From DASZBX01 sp035943635 (lineage in GTDB: Bacteria > Actinomycetota > Actinomycetes > Streptomycetales > Catenulisporaceae): a stretch of 64,000 nt of DNA. Below the pieces are notes generated by a model that was not told the origin of the DNA, searched no databases, and was given only the letters and a program-made list of their open reading frames with translations. Where the stretch lies: contig DASZBX010000025.1 of assembly GCA_035943635.1 (NCBI GenBank), forward strand, positions 23,609 through 87,608, given 5' to 3'. This document shows positions 50,410-59,362 of the stretch, piece after piece (the stretch's first letter is position 1; every line of letters begins with the position of its first letter). The translations under genes and the position numbers were made by a program.

Positions 50410-51901
50410 GACCACGCACCCCGACGGTCTCGTCCGGGAGCCGCTCGCCGACTCGACCGACGGCACCGGCGCCTCCGCGCCGCCGCACCCGCCGGTCCGG
50501 CCGGACCGGCCCGCCTGGGTCCGGACCGCGGCCGCGGGCCCGCGCCCGGCGACCTGGATCAGGGTACTGACGGGCGTCGACGAGTCCGTACTCGACCGCC
50601 TGCCCTCCGAACGCCCGCGGTACACCGCCCTGGCCTGCGTCATGGTGTGCACGTCCGGCATCGGCGGGGTCTCGATGTTCTTCGCCCTGACCGAGATCCT
50701 GGGATCGTTCCAGGTCTGGTTCATCCTGCTCGCGCTGTTCTGGTCGGCGTTCGTGCTCTGTCTGGACCGCTGGCTGGTCGCGAGCATGGCCGGGCGCCAG
50801 TTCGCGGCCAGGATCGCCACGGCCGCGTTCCGCCTGCTGGTGGCGGCGGTCTTCGGCATCATCATCGCCGAGCCGCTGGTGCTCCGGATCTTCGAGACCG
50901 CCGTGGTCGCCCACGTACAGACCGAGCGGCAGAACCAGATCGACCAGGTGCGCGGAATGCTCAAGGCCTGCAACCCGATCACCGGCGCCGAGGTGTCCAC
51001 GGCCTACGGGACCAGTTGCGCGAATTTCCGGCTCCCGTTCACGGCCGCCGCCGCGCAGGACACCGTCGCGATCTCGGCGCTCAAGGACCAGATCACGTCC
51101 GAGCAGAACACGATCAGCACCGAGACCACGCAGGCGGACGCGCTCAACCAGCGGGTGAACCAGGAGTGCAACGGGGTCAAGGTCCCGGGCGTGACGACCG
51201 GCGGCTTCGGCGACGGCCCGGCCTGCCATCAGGACCAGCAGGCATATGAGCTCTACCTGACCGACCACCCGGTCGCGCAGCAGAACACTGTGTTGTCGGG
51301 CTACGAAAGCCGGCTCACCACCCTGCAGAACACCGAGTCGGCCGACGCGGACTCCGCGCAGGCACAGCTGAACTCCGCGATCGCGGCCAGGCTGGGCAAG
51401 GAGACCCCGGTGGACGGCACGATCGGCTTGATAGAGCGGATCGACGCGCTCAGCGCGCTGGCCGGGTCGAGCACCGCGGTCGCCGCGACGTCCTGGATCC
51501 TGCGGATCTTCTTCGTCCTGATCGACTGCCTGCCGGTGCTGGTGAAGCTCTCCAGCGGCCTGACGCCGTACGACGAACTGACCACGGCCCTGATCAGCGA
51601 GGCCCGGACGCTGAACCAGCTGGAAATCAGTGCCCGCCGATCCGCCGCCGAGGCGCGGATCTCCGCGGAGCTGAGCGAGATCAACGCCGAGGCCGAGCGG
51701 CGCAAGCAGACGGTCGACTTCGAGGTGCGCAACCACACCGCGCAGCTGGAGGCGGAGGAACTCGCCGCGATCGACGACGACTTCGCCCGCCGGATGCACG
51801 CGACCCGGCTCGCCGCCACGCAGACTCTGGAGCACGACGACCCGATTCCCGCCCCGGTCAAGATCCCGGCGCAGATGAACGGCAACGTCTTCCAGTTCTG
51901 A
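50402..51901 (+). CDS. DUF4407 membrane protein
   Basis: A 499-residue membrane protein of the DUF4407 family. A Pro-rich N-terminal segment is followed by two helix pairs: TALACVMVCTSGIGGVSMFF and FILLALFWSAFVLCLDRWLV (with the family DRW motif), then a third helix (LLVAAVFGIIIAEPLVLRIF). A roughly 190-residue Gln/Asn/Glu-rich extracytoplasmic coiled domain follows, then another helix (SWILRIFFVLIDCLPVLVKL) and a long C-terminal coiled coil. Its function is unknown. It is the last gene of the operon beginning with the Crp-like regulator or the cyclase; a terminator follows. Confidence 0.8.
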   Translation: MVETTHPDGLVREPLADSTDGTGASAPPHPPVRPDRPAWVRTAAAGPRPATWIRVLTGVDESVLDRLPSERPRYTALACVMVCTSGIGGVSMFFALTEILGSFQVWFILLALFWSAFVLCLDRWLVASMAGRQFAARIATAAFRLLVAAVFGIIIAEPLVLRIFETAVVAHVQTERQNQIDQVRGMLKACNPITGAEVSTAYGTSCANFRLPFTAAAAQDTVAISALKDQITSEQNTISTETTQADALNQRVNQECNGVKVPGVTTGGFGDGPACHQDQQAYELYLTDHPVAQQNTVLSGYESRLTTLQNTESADADSAQAQLNSAIAARLGKETPVDGTIGLIERIDALSALAGSSTAVAATSWILRIFFVLIDCLPVLVKLSSGLTPYDELTTALISEARTLNQLEISARRSAAEARISAELSEINAEAERRKQTVDFEVRNHTAQLEAEELAAIDDDFARRMHATRLAATQTLEHDDPIPAPVKIPAQMNGNVFQF

Positions 51902-51928
51902 TCCGAAGACCACCAGGACCGGGGGCGC

Positions 51929-51970
51929 ACGGGCCTCCGACGGAAGCGGGACTTGCCGTCGGGGGCCCGT
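51929..51970. terminator. bidirectional terminator after DUF4407 gene
   Basis: Stem of 15 bp with one mismatch (51929-51943 with 51956-51970, 12-nt loop). It lies between the convergent DUF4407 and epoxide hydrolase genes and ends with TTTC on the plus strand. Confidence 0.75.
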
Positions 51971-51989
51971 TTCGCGTCGGCCGGCCGGG

Positions 51990-53225
51990 CTATCGGCGGC
52001 CGCGGAAGGTGCGGCGCAGGTCGTCGACCCACTGGTCCGGGATCTCCCACGGGATGAAGTGGCCGCCGCGGTCGTGCACGCTGAGGTTGACGTGGTTGTA
52101 CCAAGCCGCCCGGTCGCTGTCGAGGAAGTCCGGGATCCGCCGGTCGGTGCTGACGCCGGGCGGGTTCTCGTAGCCGACGAAGGTGATCCCGGTCGGGGCC
52201 TCGACCACCGGCCAGCGGCCGTGCGACGGCGTCCAGGGGTAGCGGTTGTTGTTGGCGTAGGTGCGGATCGACGTGCCGATCGCGTTGTTCACCCAGAAGA
52301 TCATGGCGTGCGTGATCAGGTCGTCCTTGGTGAAGACGGTCTCGATGTCGCCGTCGTCGTCGCTCCACTTCATCCAGCGTTCCAGGATCCAGGCGAGCAG
52401 CCCGGCGGGCGAGTCGGACAGGCCGGCGGCGAGCGTGCTGGAGCCGAGCGTGTGCGCGGCCAGGTGGACGGCGAAGCGCCGGTCCATCTCCAGGATCCGG
52501 GCGTGCACGTCCGCGGGCAGGCCGGGCGGGATCGGCCGGCCGCCGCTGAAGTCCCAGGCCCGGTCGCCGTTGAAGAAGTCGAGTTTCAGGCCGGAGCCGA
52601 TGTGGATGGCGTACAGCTCGTCGGCGTACTTGTGGCCGAGCTGGCTGGTGACCAGTGCGCCGACGTCGCAGCCGGCTGCGGCGTACTTGGCGTGGCCGAG
52701 GGTCTCGGTCATCAGGGTGTGCCAGACGTCTGCGACCTTCCAGAAGTTCATGTCCGGGTTCTGCGGCAGCGGGGTGGAGAAGCCGAAGCCGGGGAAGGAC
52801 GGCACGATCACGTCGAACGCCTCCGCCGGGTCGCCGCCGTACGCGCCCGGGTCGGCCAGCGGGTCGACGACCTTGGACCAGTGCCAGAACGTCCACGGCC
52901 AGCCGTGGGTGAGGATCAGCGGGATCGGCGCGGGCCCGACGCCGGGCTTGCGCAGGAAGTGCACCGGCACGCCGCCGACGTCGGCCCGGTAGTGCTCGTA
53001 GGCGTTGATCGCGGCCTCGGCCTTGCGCCAGTCGTAGTCGGTGCGCCAGTACTCGACGAGTTCTTGCAGGTAGGTGCGCCGGAGGCCGTAGTATCCGTCC
53101 TCGTTGCCCGCGTCGACCGGGAACCGGGTGAGTTCCAGGCGCTGGCGGAGGTCGGCAAGCACCTCGTCGGCCACGTGGATCGGCTGCGGTTCCAGCGGGA
53201 AGGCGGGAGCGGTCTGCGAGGTCAT
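51990..53225 (-). CDS. epoxide hydrolase with EHN domain
   Basis: A 411-residue microsomal-type epoxide hydrolase, converting epoxides to diols. The N-terminal EHN domain (residues 1-110) precedes the alpha/beta core. It keeps the oxyanion motif LTHGWPWTFWHWSKV, the nucleophile Asp in AAGCDVGALV, the lid tyrosines and the catalytic His in HDRGGHFIPWE. All catalytic parts are thus intact, unlike in the EphE-like protein at 31 kb. The ATG at 53225 has no strong ribosome site. It is followed by a strong terminator. Confidence 0.93.
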   Translation of the reverse strand: MTSQTAPAFPLEPQPIHVADEVLADLRQRLELTRFPVDAGNEDGYYGLRRTYLQELVEYWRTDYDWRKAEAAINAYEHYRADVGGVPVHFLRKPGVGPAPIPLILTHGWPWTFWHWSKVVDPLADPGAYGGDPAEAFDVIVPSFPGFGFSTPLPQNPDMNFWKVADVWHTLMTETLGHAKYAAAGCDVGALVTSQLGHKYADELYAIHIGSGLKLDFFNGDRAWDFSGGRPIPPGLPADVHARILEMDRRFAVHLAAHTLGSSTLAAGLSDSPAGLLAWILERWMKWSDDDGDIETVFTKDDLITHAMIFWVNNAIGTSIRTYANNNRYPWTPSHGRWPVVEAPTGITFVGYENPPGVSTDRRIPDFLDSDRAAWYNHVNLSVHDRGGHFIPWEIPDQWVDDLRRTFRGRR

Positions 53226-53364
53226 CGTCGTCTCCTACGTCCGGGTACGCGACGTGTCGAGCCGAGAAGCGGACGTCTCACCGCCCCCGACGGCACACCC
53301 GGCAGCCTACCGCGATCAGCGTGGCCGGGCCGGATCACCGGGATGACCAGGCGCTTGGCTCAAA

Positions 53365-53388
53365 TCGGCTCGGCTCGGCTCGGCTCAG
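53365..53388. repeat. TCGGC pentanucleotide tandem run
   Basis: Four tandem copies of a 5-nt GGCTC unit just downstream of the SDR stop at 53385, partly inside its last codons. A small low-complexity tract of no evident function. Confidence 0.5.
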
Positions 53389-54311
53389 GCGGGGACCTCG
53401 GCGAGCAGGGCGCGGGTCTCGGCGACCACGCGGTCGGCGAATTCGGGCGTGTGGACGAGCGCGGATCCTTTCATCGGCCGGCCTTTCTCGTCGTAGTAGA
53501 CGCCGGTGCTGTCGGAGGTGTCGGTAAGCACCCGGGCGATCATCCGGCCCGCGGTCTTCGGGTTGCTCCAGTATTTGATGAACGGCGCCATCGGTGAGAG
53601 CACGTATTTGCTCAGCGCGCGGACGAAGGCGTTGCTGTCGCGGCCGAGATCGGTGGCCGGACTGAAACCGGGCTCGACCGCGGTGAAGCGCAGGCGCGGT
53701 GTTTCCCGCGCGAATGCCAGCACGGTGGCGAGGTTGCACTGCTTGGAGGTGGCGTAGGCGTCCCCGCCGGGCAGTTTCGAGCCGCCGGTCTGCCACTGCC
53801 CGCGTGCGCTGGCCTCGGCGGATAGGTAGCGCCCGCCACGGAATCCGGCCATCGTCGCGGGTCGGCGCTCAGGGTCTTCGACCGCGGAGCAGATGAAGAC
53901 GACCTGCGCGCCGTCCGGCAGGTGCGGCATGAGCGCCTCGGTCAGCACGAACGGCCCGAGGTGGTTGGTGGCGAAAGCCAGGTCCCAGCCGAGGGCGTTG
54001 GTGCTGGGCCGGGTCGGGAAGACGCCGGCGTTGTTGAGCAGTCCGACGAGCGGAAGTCCGAGGTCGACGATCTGCGCCGCAGCCCGCCGCACGCTGGTCA
54101 GATCCGAGAGGTCACAGACTACTGACACAGCGCGGCCGCCGTCGCTCCCGATGGTCTTCTGCACGTCGGCCAGTTTGGCGGGGTCTCGGCCGACCAGCAC
54201 GAGCGTGCCGTGCCGGGCTAGTTCCAGGGCCGTGCGCAGGCCTATGCCGGAGGTTGGGCCGGTGATGATGTAAGCCTTGTCGTCAGGCGGATTGCTGCTG
54301 ATAGATGCCAT
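53385..54311 (-). CDS. short-chain dehydrogenase (retinol-dehydrogenase/protochlorophyllide-reductase-like)
   Basis: A 308-residue NAD(P)-dependent oxidoreductase with TGPTSGIG for the cofactor, NNAG after strand 4, the Ser in VFICSAVED and YATSKQCN with the active Tyr and Lys. The long form resembles extended light-type SDRs of protochlorophyllide reductase and retinol dehydrogenase families, but a physiological substrate cannot be named. An operator matching the one before the TetR gene lies 22 nt upstream of the ATG, so it is very likely the TetR target. Confidence 0.92.
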   Translation of the reverse strand: MASISSNPPDDKAYIITGPTSGIGLRTALELARHGTLVLVGRDPAKLADVQKTIGSDGGRAVSVVCDLSDLTSVRRAAAQIVDLGLPLVGLLNNAGVFPTRPSTNALGWDLAFATNHLGPFVLTEALMPHLPDGAQVVFICSAVEDPERRPATMAGFRGGRYLSAEASARGQWQTGGSKLPGGDAYATSKQCNLATVLAFARETPRLRFTAVEPGFSPATDLGRDSNAFVRALSKYVLSPMAPFIKYWSNPKTAGRMIARVLTDTSDSTGVYYDEKGRPMKGSALVHTPEFADRVVAETRALLAEVPA

Positions 54312-54332
54312 GATCTCTTCCCTTCACTTTAA

Positions 54333-54350
54333 TGACTGACTAGTCACTCT
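54333..54350. promoter_or_regulatory. TetR operator upstream of the SDR gene
   Basis: TGACTGACTAGTCACTCT contains the palindromic core TGACTAGTCA. The same sequence, inverted, occurs at 54985-55002 before the tetR gene with 16 of 18 identical bases. Confidence 0.75.
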
Positions 54351-54401
54351 TCAACGGTTGCGAGTACTGACACGCCCTCCCCCACGAGGTACCGAAAAAG
54401 C

Positions 54402-54968
54402 TCAGGCGATCATTCGCCAGAGGGCATCAAAACCGACTCGACCATGCATTTGCGCGTTGTCCGGGTCGCGGATGATGAAGTCGATCGTGGTCTCCGCGAG
54501 GGCGTTGGCCAAGGCCACGACGAATCCCAGCGGCGCATCGCGCATCGGCCCGTTCGCACGGCTGCGCTCCAGGACCCCGGCGATGCCCGCCATCGCCCGG
54601 CTCGCGATCTCGTGCGTGGACGTCGCGATCTCGTCCGACACGTCCAACTGCGCCAGAGCCCGCCGCTTCTCAGGGTAGGCAGTCGCCCAACGCAGCCACT
54701 GGGACCACATGTGCAGCATCTGCTCGCGCGGATCGTCGCCGGCGGGCATACCGCCGAACGCCGCTGCGCCCATGTCAGATTTCAGTTCCAGGTACAGCTG
54801 ATTGAACAGGTCGGCCTTGGTGTCGAAGTAGGTGAAAAGCGACCCGTTGGAGACGCCGGCCTCCTTCGCGATCGTCGCCGTCGCGGCGCCCAGCCCCTGA
54901 GTGGCGACGACGCGCGCCGCGGCGAGCATGATCGCCGTGCGTTTGTCGTCACTTCTCGGCCGGGCCAT
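54402..54968 (-). CDS. TetR/AcrR family regulator of the SDR gene
   Basis: A 188-residue repressor with HTH KRTAIMLAAARVVATQGLGAATATIAKEAG and SNGSLFTYFDTKADLFNQLY. The C-terminal ligand domain is helical without a family-specific motif that I recognise. The ATG at 54968 is 17 nt from an operator. The SDR gene downstream on the same strand has a matching operator, so this regulator probably controls itself and the SDR. The inducer is unknown. Confidence 0.92.
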   Translation of the reverse strand: MARPRSDDKRTAIMLAAARVVATQGLGAATATIAKEAGVSNGSLFTYFDTKADLFNQLYLELKSDMGAAAFGGMPAGDDPREQMLHMWSQWLRWATAYPEKRRALAQLDVSDEIATSTHEIASRAMAGIAGVLERSRANGPMRDAPLGFVVALANALAETTIDFIIRDPDNAQMHGRVGFDALWRMIA

Positions 54969-54984
54969 GACCCGAGCCTATAAG

Positions 54985-55002
54985 AGAGTGGCTAGTCAGT
55001 CA
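54985..55002. promoter_or_regulatory. TetR operator upstream of the tetR gene
   Basis: AGAGTGGCTAGTCAGTCA is the near-exact reverse complement of the operator at 54333-54350. It overlaps the last codons of the GlxA-type regulator. Confidence 0.75.
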
Positions 55003-55985
55003 ATCGGAGGGCGGTCAGCCCCGCGAGTTCCGGTCGTGCTCGCGAAGCGTTGGCGATAGGTGGTGGGCGCCACGCCCAGATGATGCGCGAACGCCCGACG
55101 CAGGCTCTCGTCGCTGCCGAACCCGCTGCGTGCCGCGGCGGAGGTGACGGTGTGCCCGGCGTCGAGCAGGGTCTGCGCGGCTTCCAGCCGGATCCGTTCG
55201 ATGTGCTTGGCCGGCGTGGTGCCCAGTTCCTGCTGGAAGAGGCGGGTCAGGTGCCGGGTACTGGTGCCCGCGGCCTCGGCGAGCGCGGGCACCGAGTAGT
55301 CGCCGGCCGGGTCGGCCGCGATCTCGTCCAGCAGGTCGCGCAGCGGTTGCCGCCGGGGCCTGGGCGTGCGGGAGGGGGCGGAGAACTGGGACTGGCCACC
55401 CGGCCGCTGCATGAACACGACCAGCGATCGGGCCACGTCGCGGGCCAGGTCGGGGCCGTGGTCCGCCTCGACCAGCGCCAGCAGCAGGTCGATCCCCGCC
55501 GTGATCCCAGCCGACGTGGCGATCGGCCCGTCGATGACGAAAAGGGCGTCCGGCTCGACGTTCACGCGCGAATGGCGCCGCGCCAGGACGTCGGCGAACC
55601 GCCAGTGCGTGGTGGCCCGGCGCCCCTCGAGGCGACCGGTGGCGGCGAGCAGGAATGCCCCTGTGCACACCGATGCGGTGCGCGGCGCCAGGCCGGCCAA
55701 CCGACTCGCCGCCTCCACCAGCGCCGGATCCAGGCCCGCACCGGCCAGCGCGTCCGAGCCCGGCAGCAGGACGGTGTCGAGGCCGGCAGCATCGGCAACC
55801 GCGGCATCGGCGGCAATCTGAATATCGCTGGCCGACCGCACTGGCTGGCCGTCCACGGAGTAGATCACCACTTCGTACCGCGCGCCGTACCGGTTCGCCT
55901 CGCTGAGCACCTCCGCAGGCCCGGCCACGTCGAGCAGCGTCACGCCGGGAAAGACGAGCACTCCGACACGATGCACAGGGCCCAC
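54996..55985 (-). CDS. GlxA-type AraC regulator (DJ-1/PfpI + AraC HTH)
   Basis: A 329-residue regulator. The N-terminal DJ-1/PfpI-like domain starts at VGVLVFPGVTLLDVAGPAEVL and has the elbow cysteine in ASVCTGAFLLAATG. The C-terminal AraC domain contains DYSVPALAEAAGTSTRHLTRLFQQELG and SGFGSDESLRRAFAHHLG. Of several GTG codons I favour 55985 because GAGAGG precedes it by about ten bases; an ATG at 56084 would overlap the leader of the divergent gene. It is divergent from the HD-domain gene, its most likely target. Confidence 0.88.
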   Translation of the reverse strand: MGPVHRVGVLVFPGVTLLDVAGPAEVLSEANRYGARYEVVIYSVDGQPVRSASDIQIAADAAVADAAGLDTVLLPGSDALAGAGLDPALVEAASRLAGLAPRTASVCTGAFLLAATGRLEGRRATTHWRFADVLARRHSRVNVEPDALFVIDGPIATSAGITAGIDLLLALVEADHGPDLARDVARSLVVFMQRPGGQSQFSAPSRTPRPRRQPLRDLLDEIAADPAGDYSVPALAEAAGTSTRHLTRLFQQELGTTPAKHIERIRLEAAQTLLDAGHTVTSAAARSGFGSDESLRRAFAHHLGVAPTTYRQRFASTTGTRGADRPPID

Positions 55986-56124
55986 AATCACGTCCCTCTC
56001 TATGGCCGAATCTGTGGACGGTATGACAGAAAAGACATGGCCCGGCGGGTCGGCCGAGGACAACAGTGGATCCCATAACCCCAAGTCGCATCCCGCCCCA
56101 CCTCAGCAAAGGCAGAGAGATCCC

Positions 56125-56763
56125 ATGAGCGAGACGATCGCCGGCATTGAAATCCCCGACAGCCGCCTGGCCACCGACGCGACCGAGCTGGTCCGAGACA
56201 CCGCCCCGCCGCTGCTGTTCCACCACTCCCGCCGCGTGTACCTGTTCGGCATGCTGCAGGGCCATCGCCGTGGCCTGTCCCCAGATCCGGAGCTGCTCTA
56301 CGTCGGAGCCATGTTCCACGACCTCGGGCTCACCGACCGTTTTCGCGCCAGCCGCCAGCGATTCGAAGTAGACGGCGCAGACGAGGCCCGCCGCTTCCTG
56401 ACCGCACACGGACTCGACGCCACGGCCGCGCGCACCGTGTGGACGGCCATCGCGCTGCACGCCACGCCGGGAATCCCCGAATTCATGGAACCCGAAGTCG
56501 CCCTGCTCACCGCGGGCGTCGAAACCGACGTACTCGGCATCGGCCACAAGGACCTGCCCCCCGCCACCATCGAAGCGGTCACCACAGCCCACCCGCGCCC
56601 CGACTTCAAGCGCCAGATCCTTGCCGCATTCACCACCGGCTTCGCCCACCGCCCCGACACCACCTTCGGCACCGTCAACGCCGACGTCCTGGCCCACTTC
56701 GCCCCCGGATTCACCCGCACCGACTTCGTCGAGGTAATCCAGAACAACTCATGGCCTGAATAA
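56125..56763 (+). CDS. HD-domain protein, cyanamide hydratase-like
   Basis: A 212-residue HD-fold hydrolase. The metal residues appear in FHHSRRVYLFG and GAMFHDLGLT, with later IALHATPGIPEF and TAGVETDVLGIG. This is the pattern of fungal-type cyanamide hydratase and related bacterial proteins, which convert cyanamide to urea; the true substrate here is not proven and the annotation should be read as family-level. The ATG has a purine-rich site (GCAGAGAGA). It is divergent from the GlxA-type regulator. Confidence 0.83.
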   Translation: MSETIAGIEIPDSRLATDATELVRDTAPPLLFHHSRRVYLFGMLQGHRRGLSPDPELLYVGAMFHDLGLTDRFRASRQRFEVDGADEARRFLTAHGLDATAARTVWTAIALHATPGIPEFMEPEVALLTAGVETDVLGIGHKDLPPATIEAVTTAHPRPDFKRQILAAFTTGFAHRPDTTFGTVNADVLAHFAPGFTRTDFVEVIQNNSWPE

Positions 56764-56799
56764 AGGGGGTACCCACATTCCGGTTGCCCGGCTACGGCA

Positions 56800-56886
56800 C
56801 TAGACCGCGACGCGGCCGCCGTCGACGGGCAGGATGGCGCCGTGGACGAAGCTGGCCTCCTCCGACGCCAGAAGGACTCGAACACT
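56800..56886 (-). pseudogene. C-terminal remnant of an SDR oxidoreductase
   Basis: On the minus strand the last 27 codons before a TAG read VLLASEEASFVHGAILPVDGGRVAV, the typical end of a classical SDR. The rest of the gene is missing: upstream the frame enters the TetR remnant on the opposite strand. It is evidence of a deletion junction near 56870-56886. Confidence 0.7.
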
Positions 56887-57236
56887 GGCGCGACATGATG
56901 GTCGACATGCAGGACGCGCGCGACTGCACCGGCGGCTGCCCGCTCGGATCCATGGTCGGCGACCTGGCCGAGACCGACCCGCAGGCCCGGGCCGACCTGG
57001 CCGCGTCCTTCGCCGCGTGGGAGGCGGTGATCGCCGACGGACTGCGCTCCCTCCAGTCCCACGGCGTCCTGCCGGAGCACTGCGATGTCGGGAAACTCTC
57101 ACTCGCCCTGCTTTCCGCCGTCCAGGGCGGCCTGATCCTGAGCCAGCTGCGCCGCGACACCGAACCGCTCAGGGCTGCACTGGACAACGGGATCGCCCGC
57201 CTGCGCGAAATTGCCGCGGCACCTGGATCGGGTTGA
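56866..57236 (+). pseudogene. TetR-family regulator, ligand domain only
   Basis: About 123 codons match the C-terminal domain of TetR regulators of the CPxGS type: TGGCPLGSMVGDLAETDPQA, WEAVIADGLRSLQ and SAVQGGLILSQLRRDTEPL. The DNA-binding N-terminus is missing and replaced by Arg-rich sequence antisense to the SDR remnant. No credible start with a full HTH exists, so it cannot act as a repressor. It likely arose by the same deletion as the SDR fragment. Confidence 0.75.
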
Positions 57237-57362
57237 GCACATCCGGCCCGCCAAATATCGCAGGCCACTTCAACACTTCCAACGGATCCTGCGCGGCCAG
57301 AATCTCCGCGGCGATGTTCACCCCGGACGTGCCCCGACCGCGGAAGGCGGTACCTGCGAAGC

Positions 57363-57848
57363 ATGACCACGCCGCTCACCACCCAGCTGCTCACTTTCGC
57401 CACAACCGGGCGATTCGGCCCGCTGCGGATCGGCATGCCCTGGGTCGGCATGCAGGCCGCTTTGCGCGATCTCGGGCTCGCGGTGCCCGAGACCAGCCCG
57501 GAAGGTGATCTCTCGGACCGGTTCGAGTGCCTGGACTTGAGCGTCGCCGACGGCCGTCTTGTGCTGCTCGGACTGGACCACGACGGCGGCCTCGCCTTCG
57601 CTCTGCCCGAGCCGCTAGGCACCGGCGAGGAACAGGAGACGTTCTCCCGGACTCTGCTGATCGGTCTGCCAGAGCAGGCCGGGTGCCCATGGTCGGACGA
57701 TCCTGCGCTGGCCTTCGCCGGGCAGCAGTCGGCAATCCGGACCGAGGCCGGCGTGACCCTGGTGTTCACCCTACCGACCGCGATGGACGTGGAGCTGCCG
57801 GACAACGACGAGTTGCTCGCGTCCGCGTATCTGAGCCTGAAGGAGTAG
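57363..57848 (+). CDS. hypothetical cytoplasmic protein, possibly immunity-type
   Basis: A 161-residue acidic protein of unknown family. It begins TTQLLTFATTGRFGPLRIGM and has alternating strands suggestive of a small alpha/beta fold (CLDLSVADGRLVLLGLD). This general pattern is common among stand-alone actinobacterial proteins, some of which are immunity proteins, but nothing specific is seen. The ATG at 57363 has GCGAAGC upstream, so translation is uncertain. It is isolated between a TetR remnant and an IS. Confidence 0.5.
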   Translation: MTTPLTTQLLTFATTGRFGPLRIGMPWVGMQAALRDLGLAVPETSPEGDLSDRFECLDLSVADGRLVLLGLDHDGGLAFALPEPLGTGEEQETFSRTLLIGLPEQAGCPWSDDPALAFAGQQSAIRTEAGVTLVFTLPTAMDVELPDNDELLASAYLSLKE

Positions 57849-57984
57849 CGCGGCCGTATCGCGCCAGGCAAGATCAAGCACGGCCATTTGAACCTGCAAC
57901 AAGCAGCGTGGCCTCAAGCTATTCCCAAACCCAGGCGCTCGAATATGCCTACAAGGCCGTCAGATCTGCTGACATAGACATGCC

Positions 57985-58018
57985 AAAGGCCTTCCTCCAG
58001 AAGTGGAGAACGGCCTTT
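57985..58018. terminator. hairpin at the end of the IS701 element
   Basis: AAAGGCC (57985-57991) pairs with GGCCTTT (58012-58018), with an inner CTCCA/TGGAG stem and GAAG loop. It may be the transposase terminator or an IS end that blocks read-through. Confidence 0.6.
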
Positions 58019-58062
58019 GATCTGCATAGTACTCCAGTCGTAGATCGTGATCTGGCGTGGTG

Positions 58063-59295
58063 TCATGCGATGAGGGCGAGTCGGGTTCGGTGGTGGTGCC
58101 AGCGTGCTCGGGCTTGGTGGCGTCGTCGCCAGTCGGACCAGTTCAGGTGCCGGGTGATCCGGGCGTGGACGCAGTGCGGCGGCAGGTTGTGGGTGAGTGT
58201 GGTGAGCAGGTAGAACAGTCGCTGGGCCTCGGGGACGGTCAGTGCGATGGTGCCGCAATCTGTCGGTGGGAGCTGGTCGGGTTGGTCGGGTAGGACCGGG
58301 GCGGGGTGCGCGGTCCGCTCGATGGCCGCGACCACGGCCAGGAACGCGAGGGCCGCCATGGCCAAGGTGACGTGGCGTTTCCACGCCCGGTAGCACCTGA
58401 CCTGCGTCTGGTCGAGCCCGGCGGTGGATTTTGAGTCCTGGAAGTCGTCCTCCACCTTCCACCTGGTCCCGGCGGTCTTGACCAGGTCGGTCAGGGAGCA
58501 GACACAGTCTTCGGGCGCGTAGGCGTAGAAGTACGCGATCTCGCTCGGGTCGGCGATGGAGCGGCGGATCAGCAGCTGACGGCGCGGGTGGTCGGTGGCG
58601 ATCCACGCCCCGTCGTAGTACCGCTCGCCCTTGACCCCCGCTCCGCACGAGCGGCGGTTCCACCCTTGCGCCTGGACCAGGTGCAGTGCCCGGTCCGCGC
58701 GCATGCGCAGGCCGCCGGGGGTGGTGAGCCGGTGGTCGACGGGCACTGCGAACACGTAGCCGATCCCGGCGGCCTTCAAGAACTCGCGCAACTCCCGGCT
58801 GCGCCCGTACACCTCGGCCCCCGCCGCCCACGCCGGTCTGATCCCGGCGGCCAGTGCCCGTTTCGCCTGCGCGAGGGCGAGTGCCGGTTTCGTGGCGAAC
58901 GCGTGATCTGCGGGGAAGCCCGCCTCCGCCATCCGCGCCGGGTCCTTGAACCAGTCGTCCTGGACGTACAGGTCCCGGTCGATCAGGGCGTGGCCCCGAT
59001 CGGTCGCGTACGTCGTGTACACCGCGACGATCACGTTCTCGACCCGGCCCATCGTGCCGGAATACTGCCGGCCCACGGCCGCGGTGGCCGTGCCCTTCTT
59101 CCCCTGCCCGGTCTCGTCGAAGATCAGAACCCCACCGTCGGCGCCGAGACACCGGGCCAGGAAGGCGCGCACCGCATCGCGTACCGCGTCCTCATCCCAG
59201 CAGGCGCGACCGAGCTGAGCGGGTACCACCCGGGCTCGCTCATGGCCCCCAGCAGTGCCCTCGACTGCGCCTGCAACCTCTGCCTCGGGCCCCAC
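58063..59295 (-). pseudogene. IS701-family transposase, N-terminus missing
   Basis: A DDE transposase of the IS701 group: VLIFDETGQGKKGTATAAVG, VGRQYSGTMGRVENVIVAVY, RALIDRDLYV and ATKPALALAQAK, then GTRWKVEDDFQDSKSTAGLD with the late acidic residues. The homology begins only at about residue 30 (LGRACWDEDAVRDAV); the first 70-80 residues normal for this group are absent and replaced by unrelated sequence next to a truncated PIN gene. It is therefore probably inactive. The left end is near 57980. No complete inverted repeats were seen. Confidence 0.8.
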
Positions 59296-59362
59296 CCGGC
59301 CAAGCTCTGGGCTCCCGAAGGATCGGCAAAGTCGTGCACCAGATCTCCAGTTCAGTGGGCAT

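Noticed and set aside
57849..58060. Left inverted repeat of the IS701 element
   Set aside because: I could see only a hairpin, not a matching right-end repeat, because the right end appears deleted.
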